Assembly (NCBI GenBank): GCA_016802295.1
Contig: JAESIW010000166.1
Span: forward strand, 230,201 to 294,200
DNA length: 64,000 nt
Origin: Brachionus rotundiformis
Taxonomy: Eukaryota; Rotifera; Eurotatoria; Ploima; Brachionidae
Direction of reading: 5' to 3'
Within the stretch, counting starts at the first letter, position 1. The number at the start of each line of letters is the position of its first letter. Under the pieces are notes generated by a model. It made no database searches. It had not been told where the DNA came from and saw nothing but the letters and a program-made list of their open reading frames with translations. Of the stretch, positions 43,563-54,567 are shown piece after piece. The translations under genes were made by a program, and so were the position numbers.

Positions 43563-45731
43563 TTAGATAAAGCTGATCTTGGTTCTGGCATTGTTAACAA
43601 GCCAAATGTTGAGCTCTTCATATTGTCTCATGCACTCTTCGAACATATCTGGCGTAAAGCCTTTGCGAACACACTTTTGAAGCGCTTCGGTGTAGTACAC
43701 CACCTTAGGTCCATTGACAGGTATCATTTCCCTTACCAGTGAGAATATTTGGTCAATGCCACTTTTTGGTCTTTGAATAGCACTCTCATTTCTCGGTCTG
43801 AGCGACTCTTTGGACATTTCCATCAGTCTAATGGCCTCATTGACATCGTCTCTCTCAACTAGATTGCTGAGTCTTAGTCTGGCAAGTGCAGTGGAAAGTC
43901 TCAGGATGGCCAACAAAGTCCTGGCCGAAGTGTATGTAGAGTCTGTGTTCACCCTTGACTCCTTTCTCATCTCTACATACACGCTTACAATGTGATCGGA
44001 CAAGCTTTGAGGCACCAGCGGCTGTTTTGTCTTACACAATGCAATGTATCTTCGCATCAATTTCATATCCAATGGCGTGAATGCGGTCGGTGGTTGGATA
44101 TTGTGCTGGTGAACATAAGTGATGTGCTGGGCGAGTCTGAGATCGGATTCGCGCTCTGCCCGGTCCTGAATCAGCCACAACAAATCAAATCTGGACAACA
44201 GAGCCGCTGGTAGTTGCACATTCTGCTCAATGCTTTTTTTAGGATTGTACCTGCCAAAGGCCGGATTGGCCGCGGCTAAAATCGACACTCTGGCATTAAG
44301 AGATGTCATGATACCTGCTTTGGCAATCGAAATGGTCTGTTGTTCCATTACTTCGTGAATGGCAGTTCTGTCCTGCTCCAACATCTTGTCAAATTCATCA
44401 ATGCAACAAATGCCCTGGTCGGCAAGGACCAGCGAGCCGCCCTCCAACACCATTTCACCAGTGACCGGATCTTTCATTACAGACGCAGTCAGACCGACTC
44501 CTGACGAGCCCCTGCCAGTCGTGTACTGGCTCCTAACTGCCAGTCTATCGATATAGTTCAACAGCTGTGACTTGGCAACGCCTGGATCTCCCATCAGTAA
44601 AATGTTCAAATTTCCCCTTATTTTCATGCCCCTGGAGTTTTTGTCTACACCACCAACCAGCAAGAGCAACAGAGCCTTCTTGACATCTTCATGGCCATAA
44701 ATCTCCGGTGCAATGCTCGAAGTTAATTTGGCATAAAAATCATCCTCACAGATCCGAGCCGCTTCTTCTTCAGTCAGCTGATCGGCCTCCAGCTCATCAT
44801 CTTCTGTTTTGTTCATTCGGACAATATTGTGCGCATCAATGTAGGTATCAGCCAGTAGACCTTGACTTATTTGCTTAAATCCTGTCTTTAAGATGGGCAA
44901 GAAAATGCCGGTCACGGCCACATGATCACCAGGCTTGCATAGACGAGTATTCTCGCCCTTGGCGTAAATGGTAATGCTGCGCGGTATATTGCCGACAGGC
45001 ACTTGTTCCGAATGCTCTTGAATCTTGATCTCTTGGAATTTGACAAACTTGGAGCCTCTGGTTTGGAGACAGAGGCGACCACCGCTCTTGTTAACCTGAC
45101 AGTCCTGTGACTGGCACATCTCAATGGGCATGAATGAGGCCGAGCTGATCGGCTGGTAGGTTTCGGCTCCGCATCGGTCACATGTGTACGTGGCCACTTG
45201 CAATAGAGGCTTGACTTCTGTGGCACGTATGACCACGCCTTTGACACACACTAGCTTGCCAATTGACTGGGCTTTTATTTGGCGAACTGAGAGTGTTTTC
45301 ATGTTGGATGGCGCTTTTAAGTAGAGCTCGAATCGACGCAACAATTCGCTGGGAAATCGATTGCGAGCCTCTCTGGGCGCATCGGCCGAGTACAGTCTTT
45401 GTTCGGCCAGGAGTCTGTGCTCGATGTAGACGTCAAGTGTGTCTTTGTGCACCGAGTCTTTGTCCTTGTACTCAGGCAAAAGCTCCTGGACCGCTTCGTA
45501 GAAGATGTCTACGTAGCGTTTGGAGTTGTTGATGCACGCGTCGGCCAGGTCTTGGTCAGTTTGAGACAAATCGGTCAAATCAATGGTTATTGAGGTCTGG
45601 TCCCGATTGGCCAGGTCTCTTAGCTGTTTTGAGTATTTGAACTCTTTGCCGTTTTCTGTGTCATTGTAGAACTCGGTTAAGAAGCGCTTGATGTCGCTTT
45701 TGTCGTTTAGATAGTCTCGGACTAAGGGCAT
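43563..45731 (-). CDS. MCM7: MCM7, replicative helicase subunit
   Basis: Subunit of the MCM2-7 hexamer that unwinds DNA at replication forks in the nucleus. One exon encodes 722 residues (719 in human). The N-terminal [19 protein letters not shown] matches MCM7. The zinc-binding site is CDRC with MCQSQDC (about 184-210). The ATPase has Walker [10 protein letters not shown] (about 383), Walker B CIDEFDKM (about 444) and the arginine finger SRFDLLW (about 514). [16 protein letters not shown] and [12 protein letters not shown] identify MCM7 rather than the other five subunits. The C-terminal winged-helix end ([17 protein letters not shown]) is complete. GC content is higher than the flanks. The start is clear. 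Confidence 0.98.
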   Translation of the reverse strand: MPLVRDYLNDKSDIKRFLTEFYNDTENGKEFKYSKQLRDLANRDQTSITIDLTDLSQTDQDLADACINNSKRYVDIFYEAVQELLPEYKDKDSVHKDTLDVYIEHRLLAEQRLYSADAPREARNRFPSELLRRFELYLKAPSNMKTLSVRQIKAQSIGKLVCVKGVVIRATEVKPLLQVATYTCDRCGAETYQPISSASFMPIEMCQSQDCQVNKSGGRLCLQTRGSKFVKFQEIKIQEHSEQVPVGNIPRSITIYAKGENTRLCKPGDHVAVTGIFLPILKTGFKQISQGLLADTYIDAHNIVRMNKTEDDELEADQLTEEEAARICEDDFYAKLTSSIAPEIYGHEDVKKALLLLLVGGVDKNSRGMKIRGNLNILLMGDPGVAKSQLLNYIDRLAVRSQYTTGRGSSGVGLTASVMKDPVTGEMVLEGGSLVLADQGICCIDEFDKMLEQDRTAIHEVMEQQTISIAKAGIMTSLNARVSILAAANPAFGRYNPKKSIEQNVQLPAALLSRFDLLWLIQDRAERESDLRLAQHITYVHQHNIQPPTAFTPLDMKLMRRYIALCKTKQPLVPQSLSDHIVSVYVEMRKESRVNTDSTYTSARTLLAILRLSTALARLRLSNLVERDDVNEAIRLMEMSKESLRPRNESAIQRPKSGIDQIFSLVREMIPVNGPKVVYYTEALQKCVRKGFTPDMFEECMRQYEELNIWLVNNARTKISFI

Positions 45732-46342
45732 TTTTTATATGGATTTATTATATCTTTTAATAAGCATAAGTGGTGATATTTTTCTCATTTATAAATTATT
45801 TTTTGTACGACCTTGACTTTTATTTTGAATTTTTAAATCCCCTCCCGCCTTTTTTGTTTGTTTAAGTAAGTACACGCATGAGATTGTTTAGATAACGATG
45901 AGATTAAATCTGTCTTATAATCTCTCGTATGCAAGTGAGGATTAGTCACGCTCGTCAACTAAATTTGCTGATCTTATCTTTAGTTAACATTCGTAGATTT
46001 TTATTAATGTTGTTGTCGACAAAAATATGCTATAATTAGATACCGACTTAAAATTTAAATTAATATAATTAAATCTTTTTTTTTGATGATTTGTTTAATA
46101 TTAAAAATTGATAGACAATGAATAAATATTTACATCATCTGCTGCTAAGTGGGACCCATGATAATTAAATTTTCTATTCAAGAACATAATATTTATTGAT
46201 TTTATGCATTTTTGGTACATATCTATTTGATGGTAAAAACATTTTGAATATTCTTGTGCCAAATTGGCAAAAAGTTGATATATTAATTTCAGAAAATTAT
46301 TTACATTAAAAAATCACCTTTTATAGAGATAGATAAAAAAGA
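45732..46342. other. AT-rich spacer between MCM7 and tRNA-Phe
   Basis: The probable MCM7 promoter lies at its left end. The rest is AT-rich with no recognised feature. Confidence 0.5.
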
Positions 46343-46415
46343 TGCCGAAACTCGGGATCGAACCAAGGACCTTTAGATCTTCAGTCTAACGCTCTCCCAA
46401 CTGAGCTATTTCGGC
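46343..46415 (-). tRNA. tRNA-Phe (GAA), copy 1
   Basis: 73 nt on the minus strand. The acceptor GCCGAAA pairs with TTTCGGC, the D arm is GCTCAGTTGGGAGAGC, the anticodon loop is CTGAAGA, and the T arm contains GGTTCGATCC. Discriminator is A. A TTTTTT terminator follows downstream (46335-46340). The sequence is identical to the copy at 46793-46865. Confidence 0.97.
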
Positions 46416-46792
46416 TTCATAAACTTGTTAAAACTAATTACTTTTTTAAATGTAATATTAATTTAAATACATCAAATTTTGATAGATTTATTTTTTTAAT
46501 TAAAATTAAATAGAAAAATGTATCTATTTAAAGAATAAAAAAAAGTATTCTTTGTATAAATTTCGCAATGCTCAACATCATTAGGCTAATTCAATTAAAA
46601 GAAAATATTTAATTGAATCTCAATCTTCCAAATTGTATTTTGCATATATTTCCAAATTTACCAGACGTTGCCTTCAAAATGATGGTTAAAAAATAAAACA
46701 ATAATAAATAGAAAATTTATCTATTTTAATAATTGAGAATTTCAAACAGTATAGGAAATATATTTATCTTTTAGAGATATAGATAAAAAAGA

Positions 46793-46865
46793 TGCCGAAA
46801 CTCGGGATCGAACCAAGGACCTTTAGATCTTCAGTCTAACGCTCTCCCAACTGAGCTATTTCGGC
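46793..46865 (-). tRNA. tRNA-Phe (GAA), copy 2
   Basis: Same 73-nt gene as at 46343-46415, 450 bp away in the same orientation. The first 20 bp of 3' flank (TATAGATAAAAAAGA) is also shared, so the duplication included the terminator. Confidence 0.97.
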
Positions 46866-46976
46866 CCACAATTCTCTGACATAATAAACCTTACTTGGAC
46901 TTAATTTAAAATTTAAATTGCTCCAAAATCGTAATGAATTTTTATGCAAAAAATTTTATTATTTTTCCAATCAATT

Positions 46977-49534
46977 ATGAAAATAAAAAAGAGTCAAAAA
47001 TTGGGAGAAAATAAGCTGCTTCGTTCTGGTAAAAAATTCCATTCTGGTGAAAAACACTCTCTCAATTCGAAAATATCAAAGATAAAAAGCAGCCGTAAGA
47101 GAACATGGAAAAACTCGCAGATGAGACAAGCCATCGATTTGGTGAAAACAAGCGGCTCAAAATTGATACATGCAGCCCATCGCTGCAAAGTGCCTCTATC
47201 CACTCTAGCCACCTATATTAAACATGGTATCTCAATTGACCAAGATGACAGCATTGACGAAACGTGTTCGGAAACAGTGGAAGAAATCGATGACAACTTG
47301 AGCGAAGCTGTGTCAGACAATGGAATAGAAGCCATTTCGGTCTCTTCCTCAAGCACCAATGCCTCAACAGCATCCAAACAACTCAGCAAATTTGTCCTTT
47401 TGGCCAGAAAATCAACTTCTCCTTTTAGACTTTTGCTCAAGCAGCCCAAAAGTGCTCCTAGCCAGGACATTCTGGCCAATTTTGAACAACACAAAAATAG
47501 AGATAAATTCAAAAGAGATGATATTAGCTCACGTGAACAATTTACCAACACCGAGAGCTTTATTGACTCGATAATTTTAAACAAAAGTAAAGTGACCCAT
47601 TTGAATGGGTTTGAAAGTAAGTCAAAAAAATTAAATTTGCTAAAATTATCTATAGATTAGATAAAATATTTTCTAATTAAAAATTTAAATTTATTTTCTA
47701 CCAATGTTTGTAATTGGTTAAGTATAACCAATTAGATAAATTGAATAAAAAAAAAAACCATGACCAAGTTGGTCGTGAGTTAAATTAATTAATAATAATA
47801 ATTAAAATCAATAAAATTACATCTTGAAAATTAAATTTTTATTTATTAAAATATAAATAATTTTATCTTTTCTAATAACAGAACCGATCAAGCTGTACGC
47901 TTACTTGAGCATGAGACAAAGATACCATCCGGTATTTTTGACCAAAAATTTGTCCTACATGACCAAGCAAGTGCTAAATGGCCGCAATCCGAGAAGGTAG
48001 CAAAATTTTTCTAGCTAATTTGAGCAAAAATTTAATTAAAAAATAAACCAGAAAATTTAAAGTCGACGACCTATTGGAAAAGATGATGTCCAAGGCACGC
48101 AAACCATGCCAGAACGAGTTGTCTCTAAAGTTGGACACTATTTTGATCCATAACAAAGAAGACAAGGATTACATTAACAAGCACACGCAGGGCGTGGGAC
48201 CAGATGATTCGATATCGGTCGAAGTAAGTGTCACCAAGGCTGGCGAGTATGTCCACTTGGCCAAAATTGCTGCAAAAAACATCCAAATAGTGAACCAAAA
48301 TGGCATTTTATGTCTCAATTTAAGCACCCAATTCATACCACTTAAAATCGAAAATCTCCTCAAACAAAACTTCAAATCACTGACCATAAATGTCCAACTG
48401 ATAGATAAAAAGCTCAACTTTGACTATCTGTTAACAGATATGAGGGATTTTTTCAAAAACAGTCCCAAATCAACTCCATCCAAGTCGAATTTCTTCGACT
48501 TTACATTCAAGCTTAACAGCGAGGAACCGGTCAAAATGTGCAAGAGTGTCCAAGGCCTAATAGACGCATTTAATAGCTCCAATTTAATTAAGCTCAAAGT
48601 AAAAGTAACACGATCCAATCCAGTTTGCCAAAGTGTGTTCAAAGAGCGAACCAAATTCCCAAATTCAAATATCTACTACCAATTTTCAGACTCGAATGAA
48701 AAAAAGCTCATCACACGAACAAATAATTTGTCATGTCAATTTTGTTACTTGGACTTGTTTATAGACTATGCATCGTTGGTAAAGCATTTGAACAATTGCC
48801 ATTTCAGATTCCATATTAAGCAGAGCATGACCCAGAATGGTGTGCACACGCTCAAACTAGATATGAGCCTAGAGGACACTTTTGATGGCTCATATTGCGG
48901 CAATTTGCATGACTTGATCAAAAATTGTCATCTTGGTTACTCAAAAAGCCGCATGCGACCAACCAGACAGATAAGCATCGAGTCCACAGAGATATTGTGC
49001 AACAAAAGGTCATTTAACCTTGATCTTAAGCGGCTGAAAAAGGAAAATCTAAGTCAAGACGAGCTAGACACGCTGGACCAAATACAGCAACAATTGATCA
49101 AGATAAGCTCCTCAATTGACCAAGCTGGTCAGCAAAAGAACAATTTCATGCAAAGGGTATATTATCACACAGTGACCAATCAGCCTGTGCACATTGACGA
49201 GATAGATTATGACTCGGACTCGGAAATGGACACCGAATGGCTCAAACAGTTGACCACACTGCTCATTAATGACTTTGGTGATGTGAATGATGGCGAAAAA
49301 GAGTTCATGAAGCTTTGGAATTTGCATTGTTTAAAGTTTAATTTTGTGGCCGATTCCCAAATTAGTTCGGCATGTGAAATGTTTATTGATTTGAATGTAA
49401 ATAATTTGGTTAAAATGAATCTAATTAAAAATTTTATTCTTCATTTAGTTAATTTAAATGATTATGATTTATTGAAAAAAAATTCATTTGTAAAGCTAAT
49501 TGAATATCTTTATGATAAATTAAACGGGATTTAA
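46977..49534 (+). CDS. SUZ12: SUZ12 (PRC2 subunit) with an N-terminal Pipsqueak-type HTH
   Basis: Core subunit of Polycomb repressive complex 2, which methylates H3K27. Three exons: 46977-47616, 47882-47996 and 48052-49534, joined in phase with GT-AG introns of 265 and 55 bp, giving 745 residues. Residues about 38-82 (RTWKNSQMRQAIDLVK, KVPLSTLATYIKHG) are a Pipsqueak-type HTH, not part of SUZ12 in other animals that I know. From LNGFEKPIKLYAYL, across the first splice, it follows SUZ12: then RKFKVDDLLEK at the second splice, a C2H2 finger (about 480, CQFCYLDLFIDYASLVKHL), DTFDGSYCGN, and a VEFS box (about 636-745, SDSEMDTEWLKQL, FGDVNDGEKEFMKLWNLHCL). An in-frame ATG at 46944 would add 11 hydrophobic residues; I prefer 46977. 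The exon 1 junction falls inside the conserved GFEKP motif, which argues against two separate genes. Confidence 0.9.
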
Positions 49535-49982
49535 TTAATCTTATTTGTGAGAGTTTAGATCAAGAATTTTTTAAATCATTAAAAAAAAAAGTTAATAATG
49601 TAAATAAATAAATAATTTTATTTTTAATTTCTATTTAGATTATTAAAATCAAAATTAAATTGCTAATTAAAAAAATGCCAAAATTTTTATTCAATTATTA
49701 GTTTAATATCTAAAAACAAAGCTTTAAAACTGTTAGAGATGAAAAGATATAAAGTTTTAATTTGTACAATTTGATTTATATTTTCTTTCAATTTAAATTA
49801 AAAAATAGAAATAAAAAAATAAAATTTTAATTTGAAAGAAGTTAAATATGAAAATGTAAATAAATTGTATAAAATTATAATTTTGTTTCTAATTTAAAAC
49901 ACTAATTGATTCAAACCAAAAATTTTTTTTAAACAAATTTGATTATCCTTTAATAATTTATTACTAATACTATTAAAACAAA
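49535..49982. other. AT-rich spacer
   Basis: 3' flank of SUZ12 and 5' flank of tRNA-Asp. It is very AT-rich with nothing recognised. Confidence 0.5.
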
Positions 49983-50054
49983 TCCGTGATAGTATAGTGG
50001 TGAGTATCCCCGCCTGTCACGCGGGAGACCGGGGTTCAATTCCCCGTCACGGAG
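49983..50054 (+). tRNA. tRNA-Asp (GTC)
   Basis: 72 nt. The acceptor TCCGTGA pairs with TCACGGA, the anticodon loop is CTGTCAC (GTC), the T arm contains GGGTTCAATTCC, and the discriminator is G. TTTTTT follows immediately as terminator. Confidence 0.97.
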
Positions 50055-50139
50055 TTTTTTCTCTTTTCTATTAATATAATATTAAATAATAAAAATAATT
50101 AGTAAATAAAATTCTAAAAAGTTTAAATAATAATTTTTT

Positions 50140-50194
50140 GTCACCCTCCTCTTTTCTCAACCGGGCTTGGGACCGGCTTTGGCAGAGTTATGAC
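50140..50194 (-). ncRNA. twister ribozyme, 3' copy of element 3
   Basis: Minus strand: P1 GTCA/TGAC, cleavage T-A at 50190/50189, P2 CTCT/AGAG, hairpin CCGG-TCCCAAGC-CCGG, GAGGAGGG. It is identical in structure to element 1. Confidence 0.87.
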
Positions 50195-50565
50195 GGCCCT
50201 AACTTTCCCTAAGAAGCCAGTGGGACGTTCATCATAAACAGCGCCACTCATCCGAGCACTTAATGGCTGCGAACTCGGCAACTATTTAGACTAGCTTGGA
50301 ACCACAAACCAAGCGACTTCTCTCTCTCTCTCTTTCGATTGAGAAAAAGTCTTAACTTAAGGCTTCCAAAGTTACGTACTATCTGCAGAGGGTCAGCTGT
50401 ACAGCAGATTCTCGCTCCTTTCGGATTCTATACTGGGAGATGGTCGAAGCCAGCGGCGCCCTCATACGACAAGACTTGGACAAAGACCCGTAGGCCTATG
50501 TACCCGCCATACAGCTCTTCTGCAGACTACGTGAAAGACCACATGCACATACGATGCATGTGGCT

Positions 50566-50628
50566 GCCACCACCCTCCTCTTTTTTCATCAGGGCTTGGG
50601 ACCTGCGGATCGGCAGAGTTATAGTGAC
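50566..50628 (-). ncRNA. twister ribozyme, 5' copy of element 3
   Basis: Minus strand: P1 GTCACTA/TGGTGGC, where the C-to-T change keeps pairing as T-G. Cleavage T-A is at 50621/50620, P2 CTCT/AGAG, hairpin CAGG-TCCCAAGC-CCTG, GAGGAGGG. Confidence 0.85.
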
Positions 50629-50706
50629 TGCTTTTTGACTCCATTTTCCTAAAAAGAAAATTTTTCAATTTTAAAAAATGAAATGACTTTTTCCAAAAGA
50701 ACATCC

Positions 50707-50714
50707 TTTTTATA
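50707..50714 (-). promoter_or_regulatory. TATA-like box of element copy 3
   Basis: TATAAAAA on the minus strand within GGGGTATAAAAAGGATG, about 80 bp upstream of the 5' ribozyme. Confidence 0.55.
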
Positions 50715-50946
50715 CCCCTTTGGTGTTCGCAATTTAACTAATTTAACTAATTTAGTTAATTTAGCTTTTTCTGGTGACTATTTTAAAATAAAATAATAGG
50801 AATATTGTAGCCACTTTTAATATATTTTTAAATTTTTTCGTTATAGTTATTTTTTTTTAATTTTTTACCAATTTAATATTGTTAAATGATTATTTGTATT
50901 TTACTTTAAGTTATTTAATATCTATAAGGCGATCTATTTGTATGAA

Positions 50947-51017
50947 GCACTGGTGGTTCAGTGGTAGAATGCTCGCCTGCCACGCGGGCGGCCCGGGTTC
51001 GATTCCCGGCCAGTGCA
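50947..51017 (+). tRNA. tRNA-Gly (GCC), left arm
   Basis: 71 nt. The acceptor GCACTGG pairs with CCAGTGC, the anticodon loop is CTGCCAC (GCC), and the T arm contains GGGTTCGATTCCC. Discriminator is A. A TTTTT run follows. The mirror copy is at 53606-53676. Confidence 0.97.
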
Positions 51018-51086
51018 TTTTTGATATTTTTTTTCTTATTTAATTAATAAAAAATGTAATTTTAAATAATCATAAGGAAAAAAATT

Positions 51087-51160
51087 TGCCCAACGGGAGG
51101 ATCGAACTCACGACCTTCGCGTTATTAGCACGACGCTCTAACCAACTGAGCTAGCCGGGC
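51087..51160 (-). tRNA. tRNA-Ile (AAT), left arm
   Basis: Minus-strand gene identical to 26947-27020 (74 nt, anticodon AAT). It is convergent with the tRNA-Gly beside it, 69 bp away. The mirror copy is at 53093-53166. Confidence 0.97.
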
Positions 51161-51285
51161 TTATTTTATTTCTATCTGTAAATTTAATAAATTATTAAAC
51201 TTTTATTAATTTTTATGTTTCTTTGGCAACTAGATTAATTTTTTTTTATAAATAAATAATTAATTTCTTAAAAAATATTTCTAAA

Positions 51286-53017
51286 ATGGAAAAAAAGAAT
51301 ATCGTCGAATATTACTGTGATCTTGAGCGTATAGTTGATCTAAAATGTGAATTGTCTTTGTTTAATTGTGACCATCAGAGTAGCCTGTACAATTTTTTGA
51401 ACACAAGCCGAAACAAATTGATCACTTCAATTCAAAATCTATGCAAAAACTCACTTTCATCAGATAAATTTATCTATGGTTTTTTATTAATATCTGATGA
51501 CACATTCACTCTTGGTAAATTTATAATCACTGGAAAAAAAATTAGCCCCAACATTGAAAAATCATTGAAGTAATTTTTTAATCAATTGTTGACATAATTC
51601 TATTTTTTTAATATAAGCTTAGATAAAGAGTATTTTCTAGACTCAAGTGTAAGCCAAATATATTTACCAACTAATTAATATGAGCACATTTTTAATATTA
51701 AGGAAAGAATAGAATTTTTTTTGCTAAAGCAACTGATAGACCAAAAAATTGGCGAGGAAGTGATAGACATAAGTGACAATTTAAACAATATAATTCAACA
51801 AATATCAATCCAACTTGATTACTTTGACCAAAGTGTTTGCCAAGCTTTCAAACTGATTAATAAACAAGAAATCAAAAGTCTAAGTATATCAAGATTAAAG
51901 TCTGTGGACGAAAAACATCTAGGTGAACTTGTTTGTCAACTAACTTCTTTGGAAGAATTGACTTTGGCATTTTATAAAAAATTTCAACTAAATTTTGACC
52001 ATGTAAACCAACTTCAGAAGTTCAAGTCTTTTAATTTTAATCTTACCATTGACTCAGTTAAAAATATAGATATCCAAAGCCTTGGTCAAATAGAGAAAAT
52101 AGATCAGCTAAGAGTACAAGAATCAAATTTATACGAACTTGATAAATTAGATAAATTCAAAAATCTCAAATATTTATGCTTAAATTGGAACAATATAGAG
52201 CACGTGTCCAATAGTGCGTTTTCGGACCTTAATGGATTGATTGCTTTAGACATTGGTGGCAATGAAATTAAAAATTTAGATGAAAAATTATTTGAAAATT
52301 TAACAAGTTTAGAATATTTAAATTTAAGACACAACTATATTAAAGAAATAGATACCAAGTGTATAAATTTTGCTCAAAATTTGCAATTTTTGTCTCTGAT
52401 AAATGGTTACTATGATGGACATGACGAGCTTTATGTCGACTTTGACTCACTATCTTTGCCAAAATTAAAATATTTGGCAATTAGATGTAACAAAATTCCC
52501 ATTCTGAAAAATTTTAGTCTTGAATTTCTTGAAGTAAAGGGCCTTAAGGACCAAGCTCTGGAAAATTTAAGATTTCAAAGTGGTCTCAAAGGTCTAATAT
52601 TGGTCTTTAGCTATGAAACAAATTATATGCCCCAAATTGATAATGATGTATTCAAAGCATTGTCTAATTTGGTCTACTTGGCATTTCGATTTGATTTCAT
52701 ATTCGATGCACAAAATGTGGTCGAAAACCAAGATGTGTACAAAGGTCTCATAACAAAACAACAGGAACACCAATCAGTCAATTTTTTTCACAATTTAGAT
52801 GAATTTTCCTATCAGCATTGTCTATTTATATTCATTGTAAAAAGATAATTAAATAATTAGAATTCTTGTGAACTAAATTTTGTCTAAGGTATCAATTTAC
52901 CAGAAAATTGTGGACTTTGTTGCCAATGAAATGAATTTTTCAAAGCATACATTATCAGCAGCATATGACTATCACGAAATATTTTATCACAACTTTTTTA
53001 ATTACAATTTTGATTGA
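51286..53017 (+). CDS. leucine-rich-repeat protein, function unknown
   Basis: Four exons placed by GT-AG junctions and frame: 51286-51569, 51618-51648, 51703-52836 and 52904-53017, giving 520 residues. Introns are 48, 54 and 67 bp. Residues from about 175 onward contain leucine-rich repeats of the LxxLxLxxNxI type, clearest at LKYLCLNWNNIEHVSNSAF, LIALDIGGNEIKNLDEKLF and LEYLNLRHNYIKEIDTKC. The N-terminal 120 residues have no recognisable domain, and there is no signal peptide or membrane segment, so it is probably intracellular. Coding sequence is unusually AT- and Lys/Asn-rich, unlike MCM7 or RPL10, which suggests a fast-evolving gene. It lies in the centre of the tRNA palindrome. Exons 2 and 4 are inference. 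Confidence 0.65.
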
Positions 53018-53092
53018 AAAAATGAATTAGTTATTTATTTTTTAAATAATAATTGATAATTTATTAATAATTTATTAATAGAAATAAAATAA

Positions 53093-53166
53093 GCCCGGCT
53101 AGCTCAGTTGGTTAGAGCGTCGTGCTAATAACGCGAAGGTCGTGAGTTCGATCCTCCCGTTGGGCA
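53093..53166 (+). tRNA. tRNA-Ile (AAT), right arm
   Basis: Identical 74-nt gene to 26947-27020 and mirror partner of 51087-51160. A T tract follows. Confidence 0.97.
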
Positions 53167-53186
53167 AATTTTTTTCCTTATAATTA

Positions 53187-53564
53187 CCGTAATGCCTTGC
53201 CCCCTAATGCGGCACTTATTTTCAGAATTCTGGATTTTAATGCATGCATTTAACCCACTTTTTTTTCCAGATACGCTGCGACTGAAAATGCTGCAGTTAA
53301 TGTCAAAATTTTGGTAAAAATGCCGCATTAAATATGTAAAAAATAATAAAAATTTTTTATTATTAATTTTAATTTTTTTTATTTTTTAATTTTGATTATT
53401 TTTACATATTTTTTACATATTTAATGCGGCATTTTTACCAAAATTTTGACATTAACTGCAGCATTTTCAGTCGCAGCGTATCTGGAAAAAAAAGTGGGTT
53501 AAATGCAGCATTAAAATCCAGAATTCTGAAAATAAGTGCCGCATTAGGGGGCAAGGCATTACGG
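53187..53564. mobile_element. DNA transposon remnant (MITE D) with TA target duplication
   Basis: A 378-bp near-perfect palindrome with arms of about 165 bp starting CCGTAATGCC and ending GGCATTACGG, flanked by TA on both sides (53185-53186 and 53565-53566). The mirror position in the left arm is the empty site (about 51056-51070), with a single TA. A TA duplication points to the Tc1/mariner-type superfamily. It has no transposase. Confidence 0.88.
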
Positions 53565-53605
53565 TATTTAAAATTATTAATTAAATAAGAAAAAAGTATC
53601 AAAAA

Positions 53606-53676
53606 TGCACTGGCCGGGAATCGAACCCGGGCCGCCCGCGTGGCAGGCGAGCATTCTACCACTGAACCACCAGTGC
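53606..53676 (-). tRNA. tRNA-Gly (GCC), right arm
   Basis: Minus-strand copy identical to 50947-51017 (71 nt, anticodon GCC). The flank outside it (TACAAATAGATCGCCTTATA) mirrors the left arm. Confidence 0.97.
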
Positions 53677-53864
53677 TTCATACAAATAGATCGCCTTATA
53701 GATATTAAATAACTTAAAGTAAAATACAAATAATTATTTAACAATATTTAATTGGTAATAATAAAAATACTAAAAATTATTAATTACTTTGTATCATATA
53801 AAATGCTAAAATTTAACTAGCTTCTAATTTAGAGACAAATTTTTGATTTTAATATATTTTTTCT

Positions 53865-54567
53865 TATATTTCAAGGTTAATCAACAGGCTAGTGTCCATG
53901 TCCTAAAGACCGATTAACACTCCATTTATTTAAATAAAATAAGATTCACAAATTAAAAAAATATTAATTGTTTATATAATTATTTAAAAAATAAAACATT
54001 GATATATTTAAATTAAATTTTTTGAATTTTTTTTCAAAATCTGTGAAAATTAAATTGATATTATTAAAAATTGAATGCTTAAATGTTGTAAATTTCAACA
54101 TTGATCTCCTGATCACAAAGCAATTTATAAGTTTTGAGTAGAAAAATCCAAATGTTTTTTCACCATTTACTGATTTTGAAGTTGGTTCTATCAGATTCTC
54201 ACTGTTCCTTAAATTATATTTTAAATTTCTTGAGTCATTTTTCTTTAAATTCTGCCTTAGATTTTCAGGAGAATTATGAAAGTAGTGTTTTATAAGCAAA
54301 AGATAGCATTCTATCAATTATTCTATGTTGGAATGCATACAAGCCATACTTTTCTAAGAAGTTATTGATATCATTAAAGTTATTTGCATCAAATTTGAAC
54401 CTAAACAATTTAAATAACGTTAAATAATAACTCTTAGCCAATTTGTTTATTGCCTCTTTTGAGAAATAGCATAAGAGAGTGGAGCAATAATCAAAATAAG
54501 GCAATATAAACGTCTTAAAGAACTGTATTTTAACAGAAGTTGATAGATAGAATAGAAAAATTTTAAT
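53865..54567 (-). mobile_element. 5'-truncated CR1/L2-like LINE inside the right arm
   Basis: The minus strand encodes broken pieces of the end of an RT protein: MPYFDYCSTLLCYFSKEAIN, then YNLRNS and KTFGFFYSKLIN. These resemble the usual YFDYCS, YNLR-S and TF-YSK-WN blocks. A 36-bp sequence (AGCTTCTAAT followed by GACAAATTTTTGATTTTAAT) flanks it at 53819-53854 and 54568-54603, as a long target-site duplication with two or three differences. It is an older insertion and not active. Confidence 0.78.

Larger units (their letters stand above)
50138..50840 (-). mobile_element. twister retrozyme-like element, copy 3
   Basis: Minus-strand copy with ribozymes at 50566-50628 (5') and 50140-50194 (3'). 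The predicted unit is 431 nt (50620 down to 50190). It is longer than copies 1 and 2 because of an insertion with a CT microsatellite (50320-50346). The AT-rich leader differs from copies 1 and 2 but matches copy 4 (TAGTCACCAGAAAAAGC on the minus strand, about 50770). Copy 4 is its inverted partner in the 50.1-55.5 kb palindrome. Confidence 0.8.
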
